Below, one piece after another: positions 18,569 to 25,430 of a stretch of DNA of 59,633 nucleotides. Position numbers and translations under genes: made by a program. Source of the stretch: an uncultured Bacilli bacterium (lineage in GTDB: Bacteria > Bacillota_I > Bacilli_A > RF39 > UBA660); assembly GCA_934096735.1 (NCBI GenBank), contig CAKOMS010000004.1:1-59633 (forward strand), read 5' to 3'. Each line of letters starts with the position of its first letter. Within the stretch, counting starts at the first letter, position 1. Under the pieces are notes generated by a model. That model had not been told where the DNA came from. It did no database searches and worked only from the letters and a program-made list of their open reading frames with translations.

Positions 18569-18595
18569 TCTACTATATATCAAAAAAAAAGTAAA
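18567..18595 (-). promoter_or_regulatory. mraZ promoter
   Basis: Minus-strand TTTACT (18590-18595), 17-bp spacer, TAGAAT (18567-18572). The -10 box overlaps the first MraZ box, so bound MraZ would affect initiation directly. Confidence 0.7.
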
Positions 18596-18646
18596 TAACA
18601 CCAACTGCTATTTTACTTAATATTTTTTAAATATACACTTTTTTAC

Positions 18647-18669
18647 AAAAAAAGACTTATTACAAGTCC
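18647..18669 (-). terminator. terminator after rpmF
   Basis: GACTT / AAGTC stem with a 5-nt loop followed by seven T in the minus direction, just past the rpmF stop. Confidence 0.8.
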
Positions 18670-18679
18670 CAAAGTTAAA

Positions 18680-18862
18680 CTATTTTTCTTCGATATTTAA
18701 AACATTTTCGTTTTTATAGTTTCCACATTTTGTACAAGCTCTATGAGGTCTTAATGAAGTACCACATTTAGGACATGTAGTAACTGCTCCAACTTCTTTT
18801 TTTAAATGAGTTCTTCTCATTCTCTTTTTTGTTTTACTTGTTCTTCTAAAAGGAACTGCCAT
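18680..18862 (-). CDS. rpmF: 50S ribosomal protein L32
   Basis: Ribosomal protein of 60 aa with the L32 N-terminus MAVPFRRTSKTKKRMRRTH and a zinc-binding four-cysteine knuckle (CPKCG ... CTKCG) at about residues 34-47. It starts after AGGTGATG and follows yceD by 2 bp, the usual yceD-rpmF pair. A terminator follows. Nothing unusual. Confidence 0.98.
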   Translation of the reverse strand: MAVPFRRTSKTKKRMRRTHLKKEVGAVTTCPKCGTSLRPHRACTKCGNYKNENVLNIEEK

Positions 18863-18864
18863 AA

Positions 18865-19347
18865 CTAATCATCACCTTTCAATAAATCTTTTAGTTTTTC
18901 TAAACGAGGATCAATTTCACTCGTCTTTTTTTCATTTATTAATTCCCAACCATTTCCTTTTATCTGTGCATCTTTAGATTCCGTATAACTAATGGGAACT
19001 TCCAATACAATATTTTGCCATAAAATTTGTTTTAAATCAAGTATATTTTTATTTTTTTGAAAGAAGTCTATATAATTTTTCTTCATTTCATCCAAATCTT
19101 CTGATATATCTATAGAAAATTTATATGGAACAGAAAGAAGAGTAATACTATCTTCTATATACATTTCTCCAAAAAAAGTACATTCCAAAATTATTTCTTC
19201 AGTCAAATTAACATACACTCTACCAGATACTCTAGCATTTAAATCGAGTATTCTTTTATCAAGTTCATCATCTTTCAAAACAACTTCATCAAAAGTAATT
19301 TCTTTTTTTAAATAAACTTCATCCAAATTTATTAGTAAACCATGCAT
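18865..19347 (-). CDS. yceD: YceD/DUF177 family protein
   Basis: 160-aa DUF177 protein. In other bacteria and plants the family is linked to 23S rRNA metabolism, and it is typically encoded just upstream of rpmF, as here. Sequence support: central RVYVNLTEEIILECTFFGEMY and the acidic DISEDLDEM segment. The family's usual Cys pairs (CxRC) are not visible; only one C remains in that region (ILECTF). The ATG at 19347 is used because it gives the cleanest spacing to GAGTGG upstream. Function in this organism is inferred from context. Confidence 0.8.
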   Translation of the reverse strand: MHGLLINLDEVYLKKEITFDEVVLKDDELDKRILDLNARVSGRVYVNLTEEIILECTFFGEMYIEDSITLLSVPYKFSIDISEDLDEMKKNYIDFFQKNKNILDLKQILWQNIVLEVPISYTESKDAQIKGNGWELINEKKTSEIDPRLEKLKDLLKGDD

Positions 19348-19372
19348 ATTCACCACTCAAATCTATATTGTG

Positions 19373-19401
19373 AGTATAACAAAACTAATAAGTATTGTAA
19401 A
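19373..19401 (-). promoter_or_regulatory. yceD-rpmF promoter
   Basis: Minus-strand TTTACA (19396-19401), 17-bp spacer, TATACT (19373-19378). Its -35 box overlaps the -35 box of the divergent promoter for the plus-strand gene at 19452. Confidence 0.8.
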
Positions 19402-19424
19402 TAGAAATATATCTATGTTAAAAT
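19395..19424 (+). promoter_or_regulatory. promoter of the small membrane protein gene at 19452
   Basis: Plus-strand TTGTAA (19395-19400), 18-bp spacer, TAAAAT (19419-19424), 27 bp before the ATG. It shares its -35 region with the yceD promoter on the other strand. Confidence 0.55.
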
Positions 19425-19451
19425 TACTTAAACAAACACTGGAGGTAAACT

Positions 19452-19739
19452 ATGGCAAAATTAAAGTTTGATTCATTAACAAAAGAAGAAAAAATTAATA
19501 CAAAAATTTCTTTTTATAAAACAGAAAATGGCAAAAATATAAAATTTAGATTAACTAGACTATTTGTAATTGGAGTATTTCTGATATGTTTTGGAGTAAT
19601 TCTAATACTTACTCCACTAAGTAAGTGGGATATAATTTATGCTATTTTAATTTTTATAGTAGCACTAATTTTTATATTATCAAGTATTTTTCTAAGAAGA
19701 AAAAAAATAAATGAATATCTAATAAAAAACAAAAAATAA
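19452..19739 (+). CDS. small two-pass membrane protein, unknown
   Basis: I do not recognise this 95-aa protein. It has a charged cytoplasmic N-terminus of about 35 residues, two membrane segments (about 36-56 and 64-86) joined by a short loop, and a Lys/Asn-rich tail. Translation starts at an ATG after a strong GGAGG. It forms a pair with the plus-strand membrane protein 27 bp downstream and shares a promoter region with divergent yceD-rpmF. No function is proposed. Confidence 0.65.
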   Translation: MAKLKFDSLTKEEKINTKISFYKTENGKNIKFRLTRLFVIGVFLICFGVILILTPLSKWDIIYAILIFIVALIFILSSIFLRRKKINEYLIKNKK

Positions 19740-19766
19740 TTTTCATATAAAAACATAATATTTATT

Positions 19767-20144
19767 ATGGAAAGCACTCTTAGAAATCTAAAATTACTCA
19801 AATATGAGGATATTATATGGCTCATATATTTTTTCATTGTAATTTTTGCTTTAGTCGCAAATAGTTTAGAACGTTATGACTTATTAAATAAATCAAAGTT
19901 TTATGAACAAACTGCTAAAAAAATAAATACTACTCTTTTATTAATAGCATTTTTTATCTATTTATATTTTGTAATAGTTTCAATAAATAACTTAGAAATA
20001 TTAAAAAAAGAAGCCTACAGTAAAAAAACAAGAGTGGCATTTGAAAGACTAATCGCCACAATAATATTTCTTGTCGGTGGTACATACACACTATATGCAG
20101 ATTTTGATGCTAATACTACTGATGTTGATCTTGCAATATTTTAA
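19767..20144 (+). CDS. small three-pass membrane protein, unknown
   Basis: 125-aa protein with three hydrophobic stretches (about residues 16-35, 53-72 and 93-112) and no recognised domain. The ribosome-binding site is weak, so it may depend on translation from the upstream membrane gene. Its stop lies only 3 bp from the stop of the convergent deacetylase gene, with no room for a terminator between them. Confidence 0.6.
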   Translation: MESTLRNLKLLKYEDIIWLIYFFIVIFALVANSLERYDLLNKSKFYEQTAKKINTTLLLIAFFIYLYFVIVSINNLEILKKEAYSKKTRVAFERLIATIIFLVGGTYTLYADFDANTTDVDLAIF

Positions 20145-20147
20145 TTA

Positions 20148-21290
20148 TTAAACTATCTTTCTATATAATTGAAATTCCTCTAAAGTAACATTTTTAATAT
20201 TTGCAAGTTCACTAACACTCATAATTTGATAACCTTTACTATATAAAATTGGTAATAATTCAGAAATAGCTAAAACAGTACTATCATAAGAATCATGAAA
20301 TAACACGATATCACCATCTTTAATATTATTAATAACATAATTTACAATATAATCTTTATTTCTATGTTTCCAATCTTTTGTATCTAAACTCCAAAGTATA
20401 TAACTAACAGGTACTAATCCCATTTGAGTAGTTTTAATTACTCCATAAGGAGGTCTATAATACTTTAATGGTTCATTAAATATATGCTTATATATATCAC
20501 TAACCATATTAAAATCTTTTATAAACCCTTGATCACTTACTTTAGACATATTATCATGTTTATAAGAATGACTTCCTACTTCACTTTTACTAGACTTTAT
20601 ACTATACAAAATATCTTTATTATTTAAAACCTTTTCTCCAACAACAAAAAATGTTGCAGAAAAATGATTATCATTAAGTAAAGATAATATTTTTTCAGTT
20701 TTTCCTTTATTTGGACTATCATCAAAAGTAAATGCTACAGATTTTTTTAAATTACTATAGTTATACCCATCTTCGTTTTCATACTTGCTATCTAAAATAA
20801 CAGTAAAATTAATATAGTCTTTTATCTCATTATAATTTACTCTTAAAAATAAAGTATCATTTAAACTAGGATTTATTTTATAATTGCTAAAATATATAAC
20901 AAGTTCATTATCTTTAAATAAATAAGACATTTTTACATCTTCTTTAATTAAAGCTTCATACACAAACCTTGGGTACTTAAGTAACAAGAGTTCTTTTATT
21001 TTATTATTATAATCATTTATGTACTCTATTTTTATCAAATCTTCTATAGACATCTCTTCATTAGTATTATAATCATATATTTTACTCATAAAATTATTTT
21101 CTTCATCTTTATATAAATAACTAGTAAAGCTTTTAGACACTTCACTTTTTTCTACTAAAGTATATTTTGTATCTTTATAATAACAAATTGATTCATCAAA
21201 CCTTTTTTTAGATACACTTGTATATGTAACTGCATTTAATACTACAAAAACAATAATTAATAATTTAATCAACAAAAATTTTTCTTTCAT
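20148..21290 (-). CDS. membrane-anchored polysaccharide deacetylase (NodB/PgdA-like)
   Basis: 380-aa extracytoplasmic enzyme with an N-terminal membrane anchor (about residues 5-22), a linker domain, and a NodB homology domain from about 185 to the C-terminus. Family motifs present: TFDDSP (Ser for the usual Gly) near residue 188, HSYKH (metal-binding His pair), RPPYG, SLDTKDW and LFHD. The likely reaction is removal of N-acetyl groups from peptidoglycan or another glycan, which in other Gram-positives gives lysozyme resistance. The layout resembles PgdA-type enzymes. The substrate cannot be told from sequence; a spore-specific deacetylase is an alternative. Confidence 0.85.
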   Translation of the reverse strand: MKEKFLLIKLLIIVFVVLNAVTYTSVSKKRFDESICYYKDTKYTLVEKSEVSKSFTSYLYKDEENNFMSKIYDYNTNEEMSIEDLIKIEYINDYNNKIKELLLLKYPRFVYEALIKEDVKMSYLFKDNELVIYFSNYKINPSLNDTLFLRVNYNEIKDYINFTVILDSKYENEDGYNYSNLKKSVAFTFDDSPNKGKTEKILSLLNDNHFSATFFVVGEKVLNNKDILYSIKSSKSEVGSHSYKHDNMSKVSDQGFIKDFNMVSDIYKHIFNEPLKYYRPPYGVIKTTQMGLVPVSYILWSLDTKDWKHRNKDYIVNYVINNIKDGDIVLFHDSYDSTVLAISELLPILYSKGYQIMSVSELANIKNVTLEEFQLYRKIV

Positions 21291-21329
21291 AATTCATCTT
21301 TATTAGTATGTTCCGTATTTAAAAATACA

Positions 21330-21358
21330 TTTACAAAATTATTTTTTTTAATTATAAT
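21330..21358 (+). promoter_or_regulatory. promoter of the dCMP deaminase gene
   Basis: TTTACA (21330-21335), 17-bp spacer, TATAAT (21353-21358), 22 bp before the start codon. Confidence 0.8.
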
Positions 21359-21380
21359 TTAAATAAATGAGAGGGAGAAT

Positions 21381-21866
21381 ATGAGAAGAGACAAAACAAA
21401 TTACTACTTAGATATTGCTGAAACAGTAATTGAAAGAGGAACGTGTATAAGAAGAAACTTCGGAGCAGTTATTGTAAAAAATGACGAAATTATTTCAACT
21501 GGTTACGTCGGAGCTCCAAGAGGAAGAAAAAATTGTTGCGATATGAATATGTGTATTCGTGAAAAGTTAGAAATTCCAAGAGGTGAAAGATATGAGCTTT
21601 GTAGAAGTGTCCATGCAGAACAAAATGCAATTATATCAGCTTCAAGAGAAAAAATGATTGGAGCATCTTTATATTTAGTTGGAAAAGATTATAAAACAAA
21701 AGAATATGTACAAAATGCAAGACCATGTGCATTATGCAAAAGAATGATTATTAATGCTGGTATAAAAGAAATCATAGTAAGAAATGATACAGATAATTAT
21801 GAAATTATACCTGTTAATGATTTTATTATAAATGATGAATCTTTAGAAGGAATTAAAGGTTATTAA
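21381..21866 (+). CDS. dCMP deaminase / ComEB-type cytidine deaminase
   Basis: Zinc-dependent deaminase, most likely converting dCMP to dUMP for thymidylate synthesis. The 161-aa product has the catalytic signature HAEQNAI and the zinc-binding PCALCKRMI, plus the N-terminal region with GRKNCCDMNMCIR typical of deoxycytidylate deaminases. It starts after GAGGGAG. ComEB-like proteins belong to the same family; nothing in the neighbourhood points to competence. A two-tRNA unit follows downstream. Confidence 0.88.
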   Translation: MRRDKTNYYLDIAETVIERGTCIRRNFGAVIVKNDEIISTGYVGAPRGRKNCCDMNMCIREKLEIPRGERYELCRSVHAEQNAIISASREKMIGASLYLVGKDYKTKEYVQNARPCALCKRMIINAGIKEIIVRNDTDNYEIIPVNDFIINDESLEGIKGY

Positions 21867-21910
21867 TTTATTTTTTACTTTCTAATATTTTTTTCGTATT
21901 TTTTGAAAAA

Positions 21911-21939
21911 TTTACTTGAATTTTAAATATTATTATAGT
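21911..21939 (+). promoter_or_regulatory. tRNA operon promoter
   Basis: TTTACT (21911-21916), 17-bp spacer, TATAGT (21934-21939), 17 bp upstream of the first tRNA. Confidence 0.7.
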
Positions 21940-21955
21940 ACAATTAGGAAGTAAT

Positions 21956-22032
21956 GGACCTCTAGCTCAGTTGGTTAGAGCATCCGGCTCATAACCGGGC
22001 GGTCGTAGGTTCGAGTCCTACGAGGTCCACCA
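21956..22032 (+). tRNA. tRNA with CAU anticodon (Ile2 or elongator Met)
   Basis: 77-nt cloverleaf with encoded CCA: acceptor stem GGACCTC/GAGGTCC, anticodon loop CTCATAA, T loop TTCGAGT. The G1-C72 pair rules out initiator tRNA. The body, including the GGACC acceptor start and GGCTCATAACC anticodon arm, looks more like Bacillota tRNA-Ile2 (whose C34 becomes lysidine) than elongator tRNA-Met. That choice comes from memory of family sequences and is not certain. Confidence 0.9.
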
Positions 22033-22044
22033 TTTTTTATTTGT

Positions 22045-22128
22045 GCGTGTATGGCGGAATTGGTAGACGCGTTAGACTTAGGATCTAGTGGTTAATCCGT
22101 GGGGGTTCGAGTCCCTTTACACGCACCA
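22045..22128 (+). tRNA. tRNA-Leu (UAG anticodon)
   Basis: 84-nt class II tRNA with a long variable arm and encoded CCA. The acceptor stem is GCGTGTA/TACACGC and the anticodon loop CTTAGGA, giving UAG, which reads CUN codons. It lies 12 nt after the CAU tRNA, in the same transcript. Confidence 0.95.
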
Positions 22129-22143
22129 CTTAATGAATATTAT

Positions 22144-22165
22144 AGACTTTCAAAAGTCTTTTTTT
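22144..22165 (+). terminator. terminator of the tRNA operon
   Basis: AGACTT / AAGTCT stem with TCAA loop and seven T. Confidence 0.85.
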
Positions 22166-22189
22166 ATTTATATTTATAAATTTTTGTAT

Positions 22190-22214
22190 AAAAAAACTAG
22201 AAAATCATTTCTAG
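22190..22214 (-). terminator. terminator of the 22217-22636 gene
   Basis: CTAGAAA / TTTCTAG stem with a 4-nt loop followed by a run of T in the minus direction. Confidence 0.85.
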
Positions 22215-22216
22215 TA

Positions 22217-22636
22217 TTATTTATTTTGTAACATATTTAATAAATCAATTTTAAACATATCTTTTTGAGCATTAGCTTTTGAAATCATTATACCCTTATA
22301 AGTTGTAAGTTCTGACATATGACCTTCTAAAAGTATTTTTGAAGGAGTAATTGTCTCAAGCATAACTATTTCTTCATTATAATGAACAGTATAAACAAGC
22401 TTTACTTCTCCATGTATTTGAGTAAACATTTTATCACTTGGAAGTCTTAATTCATAAGTTTCAGTATTATCTTTTTTATTTGAACTAACTTTTTCACCAA
22501 CAAAATTTCCATTTCTTAAAGCTGGATAAAAATCAAAATTTAGTTTCTTAAAAGCAAGCATATTATACTTCTTTAAAGCTCTTTCTAACTTTCTAAATTC
22601 ATTCTCATTAACGTAATCTAAAACGTAACCTTTCAT
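22217..22636 (-). CDS. hypothetical cytoplasmic protein
   Basis: 139-aa protein that I do not recognise. It has no signal peptide or membrane segment. The N-terminal third is helical and Lys-rich (FRKLERALKKYNMLAFKKL); the rest looks like a beta-rich domain (ETYELRLPSDKMF, VKLVYTVHYNEEIVMLETI) with a helical tail. It is a monocistronic unit with a very good promoter and its own terminator, so it is probably well expressed. No function is proposed. Confidence 0.7.
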   Translation of the reverse strand: MKGYVLDYVNENEFRKLERALKKYNMLAFKKLNFDFYPALRNGNFVGEKVSSNKKDNTETYELRLPSDKMFTQIHGEVKLVYTVHYNEEIVMLETITPSKILLEGHMSELTTYKGIMISKANAQKDMFKIDLLNMLQNK

Positions 22637-22662
22637 TTGTCATACCCCCTAATTACACTTAA

Positions 22663-22691
22663 AGTATAACACAAGTTAAATAAAATGTCAA
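22663..22691 (-). promoter_or_regulatory. strong promoter of the hypothetical gene at 22636
   Basis: Minus-strand TTGACA (22686-22691), 17-bp spacer, TATACT (22663-22668). Confidence 0.85.
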
Positions 22692-22764
22692 CATTTGTAT
22701 AATCATTTACTTTTTTAAGACATTTTGAAAAATAATTGATACAATTAAATGTAAAACATTTTAC

Positions 22765-22795
22765 AAAAAAACAATCATTTCAAATAAACGATTGT
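22765..22795 (-). terminator. terminator after the Smr gene
   Basis: ACAATC / GATTGT stem, extended by A-T pairs, followed by a T run in the minus direction. It overlaps the last codons of the Smr gene. Confidence 0.7.
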
Positions 22796-23020
22796 CTCTC
22801 CTAAATTCCAATTATTTAAGTTAAAACTCTTAACATGTTCTAACTCTCTGAGTACGTTATGACATTCATTAGTAAGTATATTAGTACTCTTACCATGAAT
22901 AATAATTATTTCTTTATTACCCATTTTATAATTATCATTAACAAATTCTTTTACTAAAGTATATACCATCGATGCCTCTTCTCCGTGTAAATCAAGTCTT
23001 GGAGTCTTACTAGTTAACAT
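22775..23020 (-). CDS. stand-alone Smr domain protein
   Basis: 81-aa protein made of a single Smr domain: LDLHG near the N-terminus and the IIHGKST loop (family HGxG-type motif). Smr domains usually sit at the end of MutS2, where they act as nucleases or in ribosome collision rescue; here the domain is alone. Its start overlaps the 3' end of the PfkB-type kinase gene by 11 nt, so the two are translationally coupled. The ribosome-binding site is weak. Substrate unknown. Confidence 0.8.
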   Translation of the reverse strand: MLTSKTPRLDLHGEEASMVYTLVKEFVNDNYKMGNKEIIIIHGKSTNILTNECHNVLRELEHVKSFNLNNWNLGETIVYLK

Positions 23021-24041
23021 TTGTATTTGTTACTTCACTTTCTGTTGTACTTGTATTATTTACAGTATTACTTGTACTACTAACTGTAGTATTCATATTA
23101 ACTGTTTTATCATTCATAGTATTATTAGGATTATTCTCTTTTCCAAATTTTCCATCATAATAAGTAGAAACCTCTGTAAGTGTAGGTATAGATAATCTTC
23201 CAGTATATTTAGTTGTACTAAAAGATGCTGCTATAGTTGCATAACAAATACTCTTCTCAAGTCCAAAATTTCTTCCTATACTATATGCAAAAGCTCCTAA
23301 AAAGATATCCCCAGCATCTGTTGTATCTTGTACTTCTACTCTAACTGGTGGCATTATTTTAACTTGTCCATTAATAGAATAAACACATCCTTTTTCTCCT
23401 AAACAAATAAGCACCTCTGATGTACCAAATCTTTGTTTAATAGTATTAAATGCATTTACAATAGTGCTAGCATTATTAAAATCAATAGAAATCTTAGTAA
23501 ACTCTTCTGCAACTTTTTTATTAAATATAATATACTTAGACAATTTCCCAACTTCAATTAAATCACTAGTTACACCACTAGCATACAAAAAAGTAATTGC
23601 ATTAGGATTTCTATCATAACTAACAAGTGTAGCATTTCTATCAGTTAAGTCTGAAATAATTATATCACTTTCTACATTACCATTAAATTTCTTTAAATAC
23701 ACATTATTAGTAAGATCAAAAACAGTTTTTTCTCTTGTAGTTTTATTAACGGTAATAAATTTCATCCCCGTTGGTTTATCAAAAACAGTTTCAAGATAAT
23801 CTATTTTTACTCCAATATTTTCAAATTCCTTTTTTATTTTATTAGCGGTATCATCTGCTCCCATAACTGCTGCTATATAACTTTCTACTCCCCATTTACC
23901 AAGTAAATAAGCAACATTACCAGCTTTTCCACCACCACACTCATATTTTTCTTGAACTACAATAGTACTACCCTCTACTATATTTTCATTAATAGGACTA
24001 GTAATCTCTAAACAACTTCTTCCTATAGATAATGCCTTCAT
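23010..24041 (-). CDS. PfkB-family carbohydrate kinase with Asn/Thr-rich tail
   Basis: Cytoplasmic ribokinase-like kinase. The 343-aa product has the first PfkB signature (GGGKAGNVAYLLGKWG) and the second, ATP-binding and catalytic signature as DTTDAGDIFLGAFAYSIG, where the catalytic Asp and AGD are intact and Asp replaces the common Gly. The sugar substrate cannot be told. The last roughly 45 residues, after about 298, are almost only Asn, Thr, Ser and Val and do not belong to the fold. Downstream is the overlapping Smr gene; upstream are spoIIP and a YqxA-like gene. Confidence 0.8.
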   Translation of the reverse strand: MKALSIGRSCLEITSPINENIVEGSTIVVQEKYECGGGKAGNVAYLLGKWGVESYIAAVMGADDTANKIKKEFENIGVKIDYLETVFDKPTGMKFITVNKTTREKTVFDLTNNVYLKKFNGNVESDIIISDLTDRNATLVSYDRNPNAITFLYASGVTSDLIEVGKLSKYIIFNKKVAEEFTKISIDFNNASTIVNAFNTIKQRFGTSEVLICLGEKGCVYSINGQVKIMPPVRVEVQDTTDAGDIFLGAFAYSIGRNFGLEKSICYATIAASFSTTKYTGRLSIPTLTEVSTYYDGKFGKENNPNNTMNDKTVNMNTTVSSTSNTVNNTSTTESEVTNTNVN

Positions 24042-24087
24042 ATCACACCATACCTTCTTTTATAATTATACAATAATATATATTTTT

Positions 24088-24417
24088 TTAAAAGAGTGAT
24101 TTAATAACTTGAACAAATATTTTCATACCCTTTGTAGCCAAATTCTCAATGCCCTTAGTTACGCTATCCCCAAACTTAGAAAACTTATTAGAATAATCTT
24201 TTCTATCATCATCTAAAAAACTAGTAATAGATACTTCTTCCCCATTATTAATCTTTTCTTCAAACTTTTTTATTCCTTCCTCAGTTATTGTAGTCTTCTC
24301 TCTTATTTTAGTTTCATAATATCCACTAATATTTGCTATAAAAAGTGCAATATATATTATAAATAAAGCAACTAAAATCTTAAGTATAGGATGCAATTTC
24401 TTTTTTTTACCCATCAT
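24088..24417 (-). CDS. small membrane protein after spoIIP, possibly YqxA-like
   Basis: 109-aa protein with a Lys-rich N-terminus, one membrane segment (ILKILVALFIIYIALFIANI), and an extracytoplasmic part ending in a helix (FSKFGDSVTKGIENLATKG). In Bacillus, spoIIP is followed by yqxA (DUF3679), which has the same topology and a similar ending; the match here is by position and layout only. I start at the ATG at 24417, after AAGGA inside the end of spoIIP, so the genes overlap. Confidence 0.5.
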   Translation of the reverse strand: MMGKKKKLHPILKILVALFIIYIALFIANISGYYETKIREKTTITEEGIKKFEEKINNGEEVSITSFLDDDRKDYSNKFSKFGDSVTKGIENLATKGMKIFVQVIKSLF

Positions 24418-25345
24418 TATCATCCTTTATATATTTATATAAAATATCTGCAAAAACTTTAAGAGTATTATTAACTTCCGAAATATTATTATACTGTCCC
24501 CCAACTTCAACAAGTATCGTATTAGGATTAAAATCTTGATTATAAACTCCATTAACTTTTTTACCACTTTTCTTCATAATTCCTCTAAATAAATTAGGAT
24601 TATATTCTTTTATCAAATCAGCAAGTTTATTAGCCATTTCTAAATTACTTTCATAATTTTTATTATCAAGTCCAATAACAAATAATAATCTTGCATAATC
24701 TTCCCCATCAATATTAATAACTGTTTCTTTATAAACAGAAGAATCTCTATGAAAATCTATAAAATATTTTAAATTATTATTATTCTTATAAGCTTCTTCC
24801 ATAAACATTCTAGATACTTTATAACTATATCCATATTTTTTCTTTTTCTTTCTAACTTCATCTGCAATACTTTTTTCTTCTAAAGTAACTTTAATACCCA
24901 AATTTTCTAAATACTCCTTTAGTATTTTAGAAGCACTTTTAACAGTAGGTTTAATATTATATGGTTTTAACATACCACTACTATAAGCTTCTTCATCATG
25001 GGTACTATAAATATACACAATCGGATTGTCTAGATTATTTTCTTTATTAAGAACATTTTCTTTTATAACTGGTGAGTCATCATTATCACCATCATTATTT
25101 ATAACTACCTCATCTTTATTATTTAAAGAAAGATGATTACCAGTACTATATTTAAACAAAGTCTTTATATTAACAAAATTAGTATCAAAACTAAATAAAT
25201 TATTACTTAATAACGCTTGTATTATACCCTCTTCACCCATACGACTATTTTTATACAAATATTTCACTGAAAAAATAATACTTACAAAAAATAACATCAC
25301 AATTAAAATGAGTCTAGTATTTTTTTTTGCTTTAAATTTTCTCAT
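24407..25345 (-). CDS. spoIIP: stage II sporulation protein P
   Basis: Membrane-anchored amidase/endopeptidase that, with SpoIID and SpoIIM, degrades septal peptidoglycan during forespore engulfment. The 312-aa product has an N-terminal anchor (RLILIVMLFFVSIIFSVKYL) and the SpoIIP catalytic domain: VYIYSTHDEEAYSSG (zinc His/Glu), YSYKVSRMFMEEA, KYFIDFHRDSS, FVIGLDNKNYESN and ILVEVGGQYNNISEV. I use the ATG at 25345, six nt after GGTGA. It is a strong indicator that this organism can sporulate or descends from a spore-former. Confidence 0.93.
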   Translation of the reverse strand: MRKFKAKKNTRLILIVMLFFVSIIFSVKYLYKNSRMGEEGIIQALLSNNLFSFDTNFVNIKTLFKYSTGNHLSLNNKDEVVINNDGDNDDSPVIKENVLNKENNLDNPIVYIYSTHDEEAYSSGMLKPYNIKPTVKSASKILKEYLENLGIKVTLEEKSIADEVRKKKKKYGYSYKVSRMFMEEAYKNNNNLKYFIDFHRDSSVYKETVINIDGEDYARLLFVIGLDNKNYESNLEMANKLADLIKEYNPNLFRGIMKKSGKKVNGVYNQDFNPNTILVEVGGQYNNISEVNNTLKVFADILYKYIKDDNDG

Positions 25346-25430
25346 AACATTCACCACATACATTATATAAAATTAGTATTAAAAAAAATGTCAATTAATG
25401 TTATAATTCAATTAGAAAGGCTATAATAAT

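Noticed and set aside
19637..19837. Minus-strand ORF over the small membrane genes
   Set aside because: Hydrophobic antisense frame across two plus-strand membrane ORFs that have the better start signal.
20142..20150. Terminator between the convergent genes at 20144 and 20148
   Set aside because: Only 3 bp separate the stops and no inverted repeat with a T run is visible there.
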